A stretch of DNA of 64,000 nt from Mesostigma viride (lineage: Eukaryota > Streptophyta > Mesostigmatophyceae > Mesostigmatales > Mesostigmataceae), in contig RPFO01000082.1 of the NCBI GenBank assembly GCA_009746045.1, forward strand, positions 2,038,841 to 2,102,840. The letters run 5' to 3'. This document shows positions 45,301 to 58,000 of this stretch, one piece after another. The position numbers and the translations under genes are program-made. Position 1 is the stretch's first letter; every line of letters begins with the position of its first letter. The notes beneath the pieces were generated by a model. The model saw only the letters and a list, made by a program, of their open reading frames with translations. It had not been told where the DNA came from and ran no database searches.

Positions 45301-45479
45301 GAGGGGGGAAACCCGACCGGTAAGTAGACGCACGGCAAGCCTAAGTCGGTGGGTCATCATAGCCATGGTTTCCTATCTGCTCGCGTCCCTCACCGCCATG
45401 CCGCACTGTACGCCGGTCTCGGCTTGCTTCCGTCACCACCGTGCTCTAGCCTCCCTGCCGGGTCCGACCCCGGGACACC

Positions 45480-45525
45480 CGCTTAAAACCAGGGGGGTCG
45501 GGGGGGGCGGAGCCCCCCCCGCCTT
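45480..45525. other. G/C-run hairpin
   Basis: A run of G (gggggggg) followed by cgga and a run of C (cccccccc) can pair into a strong stem. It is close to the LINE-like relic and could be a structured 3' part or simple chance low complexity. Confidence 0.4.
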
Positions 45526-46032
45526 GTTGAGTTTATTCGTTTATTCCTGCGCCGGTGGTCCGACAGGGTGCGGCGTTGGTAACAACAACAGTGGTTATTT
45601 TAAGTGGTTATTTTTGTTGTCCAATTGTTGTTGTTTGGGTGGTTCCGCCAATTGTTGTTGTGGTTGTGGCCCACGCCGCATTGTCCAGTTATGGACCAGA
45701 GATGTAAAATGGGGACTCGAGTATCATCCAATCCTTGGTCTGAATTTTCACTTCAGCAGCTTGTCAGCCCTTTCGGCCCCTGCCAGGCTGCCACTCAAAG
45801 CGTGCGTTTGTTACTGTGTACACACAGCCAGCGTTCAGCCTGTGTTTATTCTTGTTGGGATTCGAGCAGCAGCCGTTCCCAAATTATGGCAGCTGCAGCC
45901 TTCACGTCTTGAGACAGGGATGGCATGAAGTCATTAATTTTATGGGCTGGCAAATTAGCAAGGTGCGTCGTTGCAATGTGCGAAAGCCATGGTTATGAAT
46001 GACAGACACTGGAATGCTTTCCTTGGACAGCG

Positions 46033-49000
46033 ATGGCGCACAGTCCACGCCCATTCCGGCAATGGGCCATACTGCTGTGTGTGAAAGCCTGCCTCTTGCT
46101 GCCGTCGCTTCTGGCAACGATCGATGGCATACAGGCTGCGCTAGCTTCATGCCCATGCGAGGTTTGCCCATGTTATTGTCCATGCACAGACCGGCGGGAG
46201 ATGCATCTAGCTTTCGTCCAGAACTACAATTTAAATGCCATTCAGCTAGATGACTCACAGAGCCGAACGGGTTTTCAGCTTTCCAGTGGTGCGCATCAAG
46301 CCGCTCGAGATAGAGGCTTGCAGTTGGGATATTATCAGCATTTTAAGGTATGGCCGCCTCCTTACATCTTGTGTAGCTATAGCATTCCGTTGCTGTAATT
46401 GACCAGATTATTTCGAAGGAAGCTATGCCATGTTCAAACCTTACTTACACGCCTACCGACCTTTACCCATGTGCAACCATGGGGCGGAATCGTGCAGTCG
46501 GAGGACGCCCGGAGTCTTCTGCGACATGTGCTTCAAGGGGAGTTGGTGGATGCGATCATAACAACATTGTACAATGACATGGTAAGTGAATGAAATTGCC
46601 CACCTGGTCGCCAGGTGTCAGGAACGGCGTCTAACGAATGCGGATCACAATTTTACGATAATGATAATAACCGTCGTTAGCCAAATAAACAGTCCCGCAC
46701 CACCTGCCCCCAGGTATACCAAAATACACATTTCATAGATTGGGCGTCTGGCGCGTACGGTCTCGGCGAGGCCCGTGGTTTCCAAAGTTGCCATTCCCAT
46801 TCTGGCCTGTACAAAGCCACGCCGCCGTTCCCACGCAACCTGTTACCGCAGTGGTCAGAATCACCTTGCGACAAATGCTTTGCGAATCGACCTCACAGAC
46901 TGCTATCCATGGCCTTTGTTTCAGGTTGCAAAGTTCAAGTGTTGCCGCGCTGTGCCCGGTGTGCGCCCTGCCGGGCTTTCACAGTTCACAGGCCCAACCA
47001 AGCCTTGGCCTTGGCGCCTCGGCTAGCGAATGCGTCACACCACAATTTTTGCGCCAGTTGCACACGAATTCATAATTTCAAAGCGTAAGCTTCAAAAGCC
47101 CATACAGGAAATATGCACGTTGTCGTGGCCGGCAATGTCAATGCAATCATGCAAGACCGCAATATTATTGACCGCACCCCCGAGCAGGTGGAAGCCGTGT
47201 GCTTGGGTTCACCTTGGGTGATGATGCCGAGAAACCCACTGTGGAAGGTTGAGGAGCTAGTTGCTGCACATTGCCTAGGTTTCTTATGCGACATCCTGAC
47301 ATGCCCGTGTGCCGGTCTCTACAATCCAGCTCGGCTGCGGGTGTTTGTGGTCAGCATAGTCCTTCACTTTGTGGCAGCCTTCTGGTTGAGTACCTTGGGC
47401 AGAAGGCCATGCTTTGCATGCATGTTTGGCTTTTACACTAGAGATATCAAAGAGACAACCAGCGCAGGCCAGAAATGTGGAATAGTCCGGACCTTGGTAG
47501 CTCGACCCTGCTGTTATCTTATCCGCGTTTGTCGAGTCATTCAGGATGATGGAAATTAGTGGAGGTGAAGATGTGTAGCCGCGGACATTAAAACATATGG
47601 CAGGCTAACGTTCATCGAGACCTAGACGGTGTAGGTAACAACAACCTCACATGATCAAGGCAGTTGTTCCTAGCAGCCAGGAGTGTCCAGTTGTAAGCAC
47701 CACTGCTGCGATTGCCTTCCCGCCATTGAGTACAAAGAGGATTTATCATGGAAGAGGACTGCAACAAGAGCTGATGCTTGCGTTTGTTTGCAAATAATAT
47801 AGTCATGAATAATTTTTATGAAGTACATGTTAGTGCCGGTAACTTGGTAGCACCGCTGGGGTTTGCCAACTGAATCCTTCATGGATGCCTGTGAACCTTA
47901 GAGCGCCATACACTCAGTTGTTAGGTCAGCAGATAATCATTTTATGTCACTCATTGCACTTGGTGATTGATAGATCAGTGCTACACTGGTGATTGATTTA
48001 TTACGTCACTTACATACTTGATTGCATGGGGTGGGGCCAGGGGTTATAGCTGGGCAACTCCCAGCTAAACCCCCAACCAATGAGCATGCCAGTTGACCCC
48101 TTCATTGGATCTGGGTAGTTGGCTCAACTAGGTAGACAAGTGCTTTACTCGTCATGTTCCACAATGAGTTGACCCGCACGCAAACCTAAAGATTTGCTTT
48201 CCTTTTGGTTCGCAAACTTGGACGTCCACCTTATTTGGGGGCCACGTAAGCATTTGTGGCAAAGTGAACTTGACCACTCGGGTACCACCTGCATCCCGCC
48301 CTGTTCCGTGCTTCATCCCTAGGCTTTGCCCAGTTCTACTTCCATCCATGTAGTTCTATCCATCTAGTTCTATCCATCTACTTCCATCCATCTAGTTCTA
48401 TCCATCTAGTGCTATCCATCTACTTCCATCCATCTAGTTCTATCCATCTAGTTCTATCCATCTAGTTCCATCCATCTAGTTCCATCCATCTAGTTCTATC
48501 CATCCAGTTTTCATTGCTTCTCACTGTTCCAGCTGTCCTCCAATATTGATGCACATATGCGGTCAATCTGTCTGCACCCCACTCCCTCCCGCCCGCCCGC
48601 CTGCTGTGTGCCCATCAATCCGCGCATGGACATAACCCCCCATGTTGGCGCACCCCCCACACCCCTGGGGCACGCAGTTCATGGAACCCCTGCTGGCGGC
48701 CATCGGCCAGCACATCCCCGTCTACGTGGTGGGCACCACCCACGGGCTGCAGCTTGGCAAGCTGCGCCGTGCCGCGAGCGGCGCTGACTCGGCCGGGCTG
48801 ATTCAGCCCACCTTGGTCAATGTAGGCATCATGGAGGAGACACTGTCCTCCCAGCTGGCGTCACGCCTGCTGGCTCGCGGCTTCCAGCGCGTGGACTGCA
48901 TCTACAGCAACGACCAGAACGTCGCGTTCCGCGAGCGATGCCGGGCGGTAGCGCAAGCATTCCGCGACGCGGGCAAGGCGGGCAAGTCCCACGTGAACAC

Positions 49001-52000
49001 GCGCGCGTTTGTGCCCATGGTGATTGCCCTCTCTGCCCTCGCCGAGGAGATCGACGCGTCTGAGAACCCTCTGGCTGCGAACGAGACGGCGCTCATCCTC
49101 ATGGACACTGTCATGTACTCGATCGTCAAGGAGGTCAAGCAGGGGAAGGGCGTGCTCGTGGACAGCCACGTCGTTGTGTTTGAGTCGAGCGTGGAGATAC
49201 TCACCGACATACGCAACGGCGCGCCCGTCACGTTCATCGACCAGCACACGTACTCGCAGGGGTACGCCGCGGTCGCCCTGGCCGCGTACGAGCTGCAGAC
49301 GGGGGAGGCGCTCGCCGCAGACGTCTCGCCCACGCCACGGTTTTATTCGGCGGGGATGGTGCGTGTTGCAGAATGTGTCTTTTTTGTTCGGCGGGGATGT
49401 GGGTAAAGGCAGTTTTTTATTGGAGTCCCGTGAATGGGTTCATGCGCCACAAAGCCACCAGACTAGTGTTGTAGCACCTAGAGTGCGCTCGAGTTGCGTT
49501 GTCAGTACGTAGCTGCGTGCCATGCATGAAGGCGTGTCACAAGCGTTGTACCAACCTTCTCCAATAAATGGGTGCACGATTCAGCTGTGCTTATCTAAAC
49601 CACGGCCTGTGCCTGGGCACTCCCTGGCCCCCTCCCCTCCACCACCACCACCACCACAGGTCACGGCAGAGGACATTGCGCGCGAGGTGTGCCGCCAAGA
49701 AGGGTTCCCCGTGTGCGGCAACCCCGGGGTGCTTGATGTGTCCCCCAAGGGCTGCCCCTGCTTCAACCGGTCCAGCGTGCTGACCAAGGTCATCTCCACG
49801 CTGCCCATCGTTGCCGAGCCCCAGAAGGCGGTGCTCGCAGGGATGGAGGACGCCATGCTCGACTTCCCGGGGACGAGCTATGAGTGGTACGTGCATCCTG
49901 ACCGTGAACGCGAATCATTTAAAGCAAAATAACAGACCATACCCGAGGGGTACTCGGATGATGGACGTATTGAACTTAAGTACATCGGGTATGTGATGAT
50001 GTGTAGGGTGATGGCTGAGGCAATGTAATTGGATTGCAGGGGGGTAGCGTGTGATTGCAGGGGTGTGCTCTCTGGGCGTCACCCACATTTACGAAGGGCT
50101 GAGTATCCCCAGGCACGTGTGGTTTGCGGGTTGGTGGACGGCTCCTGGCTCCAAGCACGCATGTGTTAAGTAGTAAATTGCCTGCATGTCGTGTTCATGA
50201 TGCCATGGAGCATTTTCCTGGTTCACGGGTTGGGATGGAAGTGAGCAGGTCTACCATCGCTCGCTGCCCAAGCGGGCCATGGTCAGATGCCCAGTCATCA
50301 GAGGGGTTGGCTGCCAAAACGGATGCACCACCACAGCGTTGCCTGGAGCATGCCGGCGGCACCACCAGCGGTAACAGTGGGCCCTCGCCCAGCCAAGTTG
50401 GATGGATGAGTGTTTGGATCATATATGGGCTCGCTCCTTGGCCTGAGGATGTTCAGCCGGGCGTTCCCATAGTTTACTTGAAGCAGGCAGAGTGTCCATG
50501 CGAAATGCCAGTTTTCCAGGCGAAAAACTTCTGCTGTATCAACCCCGAGGTTAACGGACTACTCCCTGTGAGGGACCTTGGACAAATGCATGTCGTTGGG
50601 GCCGGCCGTGTTAGTATCGTCCCAGCAGATACACACCTTGGTGGGCAGCGGCAATGACCTCAGTAGCATTCACTGGTAGGCTACTGGTCCGCTATCTTCC
50701 TCCCTTACCGGTGTGTGTTGGGGGCGGCTCTGCCCTTGATGCCCGGGATGATAGTAAAAAAGGACTTGGGAACTGTCTTGATTGACGACCTATGTGATCA
50801 TCACGTCACCTGTTTCAAACCATGTCGTGGGCCTGGCCTGGCCTGACTCCTTTGTGAGGGGCACAGAAGTGGGGGTGTTGCCTTGACGTTGGATGGCCTC
50901 TTCTGAGGTTGAAACAAATGTACAGTAATGGGAAAACCGGGACCTGCCCCAAATCAGGGGGGCGGGTGGCTGAGATTAGCTAACAGACTGAGGTCAACGT
51001 GCCAAGTATGGACCTTTCAAGCTCCTTCCCGATTTGCAGGAGGGGTCTAACGTCCCTCCTCCCTCTAGCATCAGATGTTGCCACGGACCGGCCCTGCTCG
51101 CCTACCCAGCCCCCCCTGGTCCATCTGCCCTTAGCGGCTCCTTTTGCTTCCTGTCTAGTATCGGAGGTGTCACACCATCCGCTGCTGTTAGAAACGTGAA
51201 ACGCTTGCGGGCGAAATGAGTTGCCATGCTGTAGGGTGCTGCCTGGGCTGAATAACCAGCCAACTTGCTTACCCTGCGGTTTTCCTCTCGGCTGGGCTGG
51301 GCTGGGCAACGGGTGGGGTTGTGGGGGGGGTGGATGGGGGGGATGGGGGGATGGGGGGGAGGTTGTGGGGGGGGGGGATGGGTGGTACTAAACGCAGGAA
51401 CCTCATCCCCGACGTGGGCGTGTCCACCGTCTACTCCACCAGCGACACGTATGCGGCGGTGCGCCAGGGCAACTGGACGAACGCGGTCCATCTGGACCAC
51501 TTTTTGGCGCAGGTCGACCCCAAGCTCATGGAGGCTATGCGCGTGCTGGGTGCCGCCAAACGCAATCGCACCTACTGGCTGACGACCGACCGCGACAGCG
51601 ACCACCAGAGCATTTCCCAGTTCCTGGCTCGCTTCAATGCCGACGGGTTCATGGGCCCCTCCCCGCAGGCGTGGCCCACTGCGGGGTCGTACATCCGGTC
51701 CAGCCTGCAGGGGCCTCGAGAGATGGTGCTCATGTACGTGCCGCTCCCGTACCTGCCCAAGTGGGGCTCCATGGTGCGCGGGTTCATCGACGGCTTCTTC
51801 ATCAACAGTGTCACGTACCCGGCCGGGTTCTGGGATTTCCCCGTCAAGGGCGATGTTGTCAACCGCACGGGCGTCTGGTCGGTCTTCCACGACGACTGGC
51901 GCGCGCCGGGGGACATCGGGGGGGGCGTGTCGGTCGGGCAGGTGGCCCCCTATAGCGGCCCGACGCTCTTGAACCGGCTGGCCCCGCCCTCATTCTCGGA

Positions 52001-55000
52001 CCGCGCGCCCTTTGTGCAAGGGCTGCGCGCGGTCCTGGAGGCGAGCGCGAACGCGAGCGAGACGTGCGACACGCTGGTCGTGCTGCCCACGCTCTCGGCC
52101 GACGTCCCCTTGGCGCTCGCGCAGCTGGAGCAGGTGGGCATGCACGGAAACCAGGGGCGGCCCACGCGGCTGCTGAGCTTGATCTGCGGGAGCAATGACT
52201 ACCGGGCGTTCGGGTACCCAGGCGGGCTCGAGGGCGGCGCCAGGCATGGCGCCTGCGTGGAGTGGCAGGTAAGGAGAGGCACCAAGCGGCAGGTAAGTCG
52301 TGGCATGGAGTGGCAAGCAAGGAGGGGCACCAAGTGGCAGGTAAGGGGTGGCGTGGAGTGGCAGGCAGGGAGTGGCGTGAACGGGCAGGTTTGACGCGCG
52401 CCGATGATTTGTTCAAAATGTTGACACCATGTGGTACAAATCCCTGATATACTGTCGTCTAGTGTACGTACTACACTTCTGTCTGCCTTCTAATGTGTAC
52501 TTCATAATTTTCTGGTAGGCACCGATTGTCGCATCCCCTTTCTTCTCCCGCGCACACGTCCCACCCAACAAGTCTTTTGCAGCTGTGTGGAGCCTTTTGT
52601 GGTCTTGGGCTCCCTTTCGCCTGTGGATCACGTGCCCTGCCGGCGGTGCATGGGTCATGCAGCTCCCTTCCCCGCTTCCCCGTCCAAGGGTATCACGGGG
52701 GCGGGTATCCATATTGCCCACCCATTACTCGGCTCTTTTTTGTCTCGGCATTCCAAAACCCCCAGGGCCGGATTGGCCCACGCGACGTACAAATGCTCGC
52801 ATCGTGGAACCTGGACCTGGGTCGTGTTTCCAAGGTTTGTCGAAACTGTGATTCAAAGCGTGAGCCCTCAGTAAGCCTTTTGAGGCCCCTGAAACCGTCG
52901 ACTCATGGCCACATACCCCGATTATGATGCTGCATCTCACCCCACCCCACCCCACCGCTTGCCTTCCTTCCTGCCTGCCCGCCCGCCCGCCCGCCCGCCC
53001 GCCCGCCCGCCCGCCCGCCCGCCCGCCCGCCCGCCCGCCCGCCGCCCGCCCGCCCGCCCGCCCGTTCACCCGCCCACCCGCCCGCCCGCCCGCCCGCCCG
53101 CCTGCCCGCCTGCCTGCCTGCCCTCCTGCCGTCCTGTGTGCCCAAACCCACCCCCCTCCCCCCAGTTCCGGCTGGTGGCGTACATGGCACACATGGCTGG
53201 CGTGCTGGAGCGCGGCACGCAAGGCGAGCGCCTATTTGGCAACGAGCTGGCGAGCGAGCGTCTTATGACGCGCACCGCGTTCCCGCCCGCGCGCATGAAG
53301 CGGCGGGCCGACTGCGGCCTCTACGAGACTCTGACCGCGCCGCGCCCGCTCGGGACCGCCGCGCACGGGTACCCCTACGCGCACCCCGTGTGCAACTACG
53401 AGCGCGGCTGCGGGAACGCGAGCCTGCCGTGCTCGGGGCGTGGCGTGTGCAAGTTCCCCTCGGCGGCCGAGAACAGCAAGTCAGGCGGCGTGCTGGACGC
53501 GCGCTTCGGCTGGTGCGTGTGCCACGAGGGGTGGGCGGGCGCGCTGTGCGAAAAGCCCGCGGACGACAGCCCCCGCTTCCAGCGCTGGGTGATCATCGCG
53601 GGCAGCCTCGTGGTCATCCTGCTCTCCTCGCTGCTCCTGTTCGTGATGTGCAAGAAGCTGCGCGCTGTCTCGAAAGCGCAGCTCAAGAAGAGGGAGGTGA
53701 CCGCGAGAAAGCGGCGCCCGCCGGCCAAGGGGCAGCCCGTAGCGGTCGTTTTCACGGACGTGAGTGTGTGTGGGCAGGGGAAACGAGCCGGTGGGCAAGT
53801 AGGCATGGGCAGGAGTGGGTGAGGGAGGAGAGAATGGCTGATGAAGTAGGCGTGGGTGAGATAGGGAACAAGTAGACATGGGCATGAATGGGGGAGGGGG
53901 AAGAGAGACAACTTGCAAAGTAGACAGTGGCTTGAGTGTCAATATCTACATAGCATGGACCGAGTGTCAAATGATTTGACTTCAGCATATTCGGGTAGAC
54001 ATGTGTGTCATGGCGTGTGGGGAAGCAACTAGGGCATGATCAGGGTTGGGAAACATGGGAAGCATAGACAGGAGGAGTCAGTGGCCGGGAGTAGAGAATA
54101 AAGCCATGGGTGTAGGGGTTGGGAACATGGGAAGAGTAGACAGGAGACAGGAGTCAGTGGCGGGGAGTAAAGAATAAAGCCATGGGTGTAGGGGTTGGGA
54201 ATATTGATGAATAGACATGGGTGTTGGTGGTCAGGAGTAGAGAACTAAGCAATTGGTGTAGGGGTTGGGAATATTGATGAATAGACATGGGTGTTGGTGG
54301 TCAGGAGTAGAGAACTAAGCAATTGGTGTAGGGGTTGGGAATATTGATGAATAGGCACCAACGTGGGTGGGAATGAATAAAAGCGTCTTTATGGGTGTTC
54401 ATAGAAAGAAGCAAAAGAACAGTCACGGGTGTCATTGGCAACCGAATGCTGAGTAAATGACAGTGTGCAGGATAGTCCAGTCTCGCCTTGACACGGCTGT
54501 TTGTGAATGGCACAAGTGATTGTTTGATTTATCGATCCCCACGTGGCTTGCGTTCATGCCTCCATTAGGGACCGTTGGGTTTCGTGGCTCCATTAGGGGC
54601 CCATTGGGTTTCATGCCTCCATTAGGGACCATCGCGCTTTGTGCCTCCATTTGGGGCCCATGGAGCTCATAGTGTGTTGCAAACTGTATGCAAAAGGGAA
54701 GGGTGGGAGGCAAGGGGGGGGCCGCCGCCCATCCTCTATCGCGTAAATGGGGCTGGCTATTGCACGTCCACCCCGCAAAGGCTGACCTCCGGACCTTTTG
54801 TGTGGGTTGCATGCGTGCCTGCATCGGTACCGGGTCCCCCTGTGGCCCCTGCAGATCGAAGGCTCCACCAACCTGTGGGAGTGGGACCCTGAGATCATGA
54901 ACCATTGCCTGCAGATACACCACCGGGTAAGGGCTTGGCCACAGGATGCAGTGGGAACGTTGTGGCATGGGGAGTGCGGTGGCATTCCGCTACCCATGGA

Positions 55001-58000
55001 CCATGTATGCATCCACAGAAGAAACCCCACTTATGCTTGCATGCGGGGTGGTGGGCGGCTGGGCGCAGTGGGGCACCTGGAGGCGCAGTGGCAATCGCCA
55101 TCCCACGAGCCCATCTCCTTTCCTGGTAGGCCTGCATACTCTACCCGCGTGGCGGTCTTAAGGTGGAGGGAATCTGGCAGTTTCGAGTGGCGGTCCGAGT
55201 CGTATGATAAGGTGCAGGTTTCCTATCGTGCTCTGCCACCTTGCACAACAAGTTTCTACCCTGATAGCGTGCTTGCAAGACCGCATGTGGAATAGCAGTG
55301 GCACCGCGATGTGGGATAGCAGCTAGGGTTGATCGTGTGCTCTGTACGCATGAATTGCCGCTGATGCAGCCAGCGTACGTTCTCTGATTCCTGGTTCAGG
55401 TCGCCTCCAGGTGCCCTGCGCTGCTTCCCCACGTGTGCGCTGACGCGTGCGGCCGCTTTCTCTTCTCCTCCCCCTATTTTTCCCGCTTCCCTCCCTCCCC
55501 CCCTGCCAGGTGCTGCGCGTGCTCCTCTCCAAGCACCACGGCTACGAATCCAACACAGAGGGTGACGCGTTTGAGGTCGTCTTCCACGACGCGAGCGACG
55601 CACTGCTCTGGGTGCTGGACGCCCAGATGGCGCTGCTCTACCCGGAGGAGCTCCTGCGGCCCACCAAGAATGGGTCCGCGCGCACGAGCTGGCCCGAGAA
55701 GCTGCTCCTTCACCCACTGGGATGCGAGGTCCGCGACGACGACGGCTGCATCCTCTACCGCGGCCTGCGCGTGCGCATGGGCATCCACGTGGGCGTTCCT
55801 GAGAACACCTACCAGCACCCGAACGGGCGCCAGCGGTACCTGGGCGAGGCCATGGACGTCGCCAAGGCGATCGGCGACGCACCCTCCCAGGGCGGCCAGG
55901 TGCTCATGTCCATGGACGCGTGGGCCGCGCTTGAGACGTCCTCGGGCCAGCTGGGCGACCTCCCCATCGTGGTCCACAACATGGGCGAGCACATACTGGG
56001 AAAAGACATGCCACCGATGCAGCTGATGGAGGTGCTCCCGCAGGCGCTCCATCGGCGGGCCCCCTTTGAGGCGATCCGGTCGCTGGAGCAGGTCACGCCG
56101 TCCTTCTTTGACGCGCCGGGGAGCCGCTCGTACGTCAACGACGAAGCCCCCGTGGACTACGTGGCCATTATGTTCACGTTCGTGGGGGGCGTCTCACGGC
56201 TCAAGCGCAGCCCCTATTTCCCCGCGGCCATCAATGTGCTGACCGGGTTTGTGCGTGACCGGCTGCGCAAGCACCATGGGTACGAGTGCGAGGAGAAGGA
56301 CGGGAACTTCCTGCTGGCGTTCGCGGATGCCATGGACGCGGCGCTGTTCAGCCAGGAGCTGCAGGTGGACGCGATGGACCTGCCCTGGCCGCAGGGTCTG
56401 TTGGAGAACGATGCAGCGGCCGAGGTGCCCCTCTTGCCGCTCCAGGTGACCAGCGCGGAGTGCGACGTGTCGCCGCTCGAGGGCCGTGTGCGGTGCCCGG
56501 ATGCTGGTGGCCGGTACCTGTTCCGGTGAGCGCCCCCTTCTAGTGTCCATTTTCTACAGCATCCATTGTGAGCCTGTTTCCGGCAGCGTCCTGTTTGTGC
56601 CTGTTTCTGTCCTTGCCCCTTGTGTGTGCCCTTCTGGCGAGCGTCTGCGTGCTTGACCCTTTGGGGATGAGCGCCTGCGTGCGTGCGCGTTCTGCAGGCT
56701 TCCTCTGCATACGCATGCTGCTGCTGCTTCTGTGGTCATGTGGTGCGGCATGATCCCCCCGCCCTTGCCTTTGGTGCATCCTTGGCACTTGCGTTGTGGG
56801 GCATCCCATGTGACCATGCGCTGGTCAAAGGCGACATGGTGGCCCAGGCAGAATTCGCAGGTCTATCGGTCACCGCTCTGTGCCCTCCGTTAAGCCTCTG
56901 CCCTCTCTTACGCCTAAATGGATGGCCTTCACGTAGTATTGGAACAGCAAGGTTTTCACATATGTCTAGTCACTGCAAGCTCGTGTGCCCGTGGCATGCA
57001 AGGGCTGTGCTAACGAACATCACACCCATCCTCTGCACGACCTGCCCCTCCCGCGTGCCACTGTCACGCTCGCCAGGGGGTTGCGCCTCAAGTGCGGCTG
57101 GTACTGGGGCATCCCCACGCGGTGCCTCCCCCACGCGAGCACCGGGCGGGCGTCCTATTTCGGACCGCTGATGAACCGCGCCGCCCGCATCGCCTCCGCA
57201 GCCGCAAACGGGCAGACGCTCTGCAACTCGGATGCGGTGGAGGCGCTGCAGGCAGCGATTGACGCTCTGGAACCAGACATCACCTTCACGCCGCTGGGCC
57301 GCTTCTCTCTCAAGGTAAGGCACTAGAAGGCATCGCCTTTGCTGATGCCGCTGGGGCGATCCTCATGGAAGCAAGAAAAGGCCGGCAGGCTCGAGCTACC
57401 ATGGTCCCGATTCTCCAGATTTCTGGTTGCGCCGCTTGCCTCATGGATAAGGCATGCATGTGGACTGTGGCGCACCCATGAACCCTTCGACTTCCCTGAA
57501 CAAGACATCACGCACATTCCTTAATTGTTTGGCCTCATATCTTCCTACTGCTTTCTTCTCGACGATGTCCCTCTGAACATCCGTATCTTGGGTGCAGGGC
57601 ATCTCCACGTCGCTCGAGCTGTCCGAGGTTAGCTGCTCGCGCACGCGTGGCCGCACGTTCCCGCGCCCTGCCCAGATGGCGCGCACCACCTCAAGCACGC
57701 CCGGCCAGATCCTCACCCGCCGCCTCTCGCAGACGGATGGCAACTGGACGCCGATGGAGACCAACCGCTTCCTCACGCGGCAGGAGACGATGATGTGGGG
57801 GGAGCAGGGGCCGCTGAGCGTGGGCGGCAGCACAGCCGGCGGTGACGGCATGCTCTCCTCGAGCAAGGACGACACGGGCAGCGCGTGCAGCAGCCGGCGG
57901 TCGAGCGTGAACTCGGATCACATGGTCCCGCATGCGGGGGATCTGGCGGTGCCCGGGACAGGCCGGTTCCGCCGCATGAGCACCAAGCAGAGCGCGCAGG

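Larger units (their letters stand above)
53736..57314 (+). other. Two cyclase domains with split catalytic residues
   Basis: Domain 1 keeps both metal-binding aspartates (FTD947 and EGD990) but has D1087 and A1091 where the transition-state Asn and Arg should be. Domain 2 has lost the first metal Asp (FTFVGG, 1193-1198) and has KDGN in place of the second (1235-1238). It keeps the Asn and Arg (N1343, R1347 in MNRAAR). This is the complementary pattern of the C1/C2 halves of animal transmembrane adenylyl cyclases, implying one active site per pair. At the base-specifying positions domain 2 has Glu (GYECE) and Ser (ASYFG), not the Lys/Asp of adenylyl cyclases; Glu is the guanylyl cyclase choice. 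Substrate is therefore open. Confidence 0.65.

Noticed and set aside
46714-47559. Two phase-compatible exons giving a separate 353-residue protein
   Set aside because: Exons 46033-46581 clearly start a binding-protein fold that continues at 48678; the alternative frames show no recognisable fold. Noted as a possible alternative transcript.
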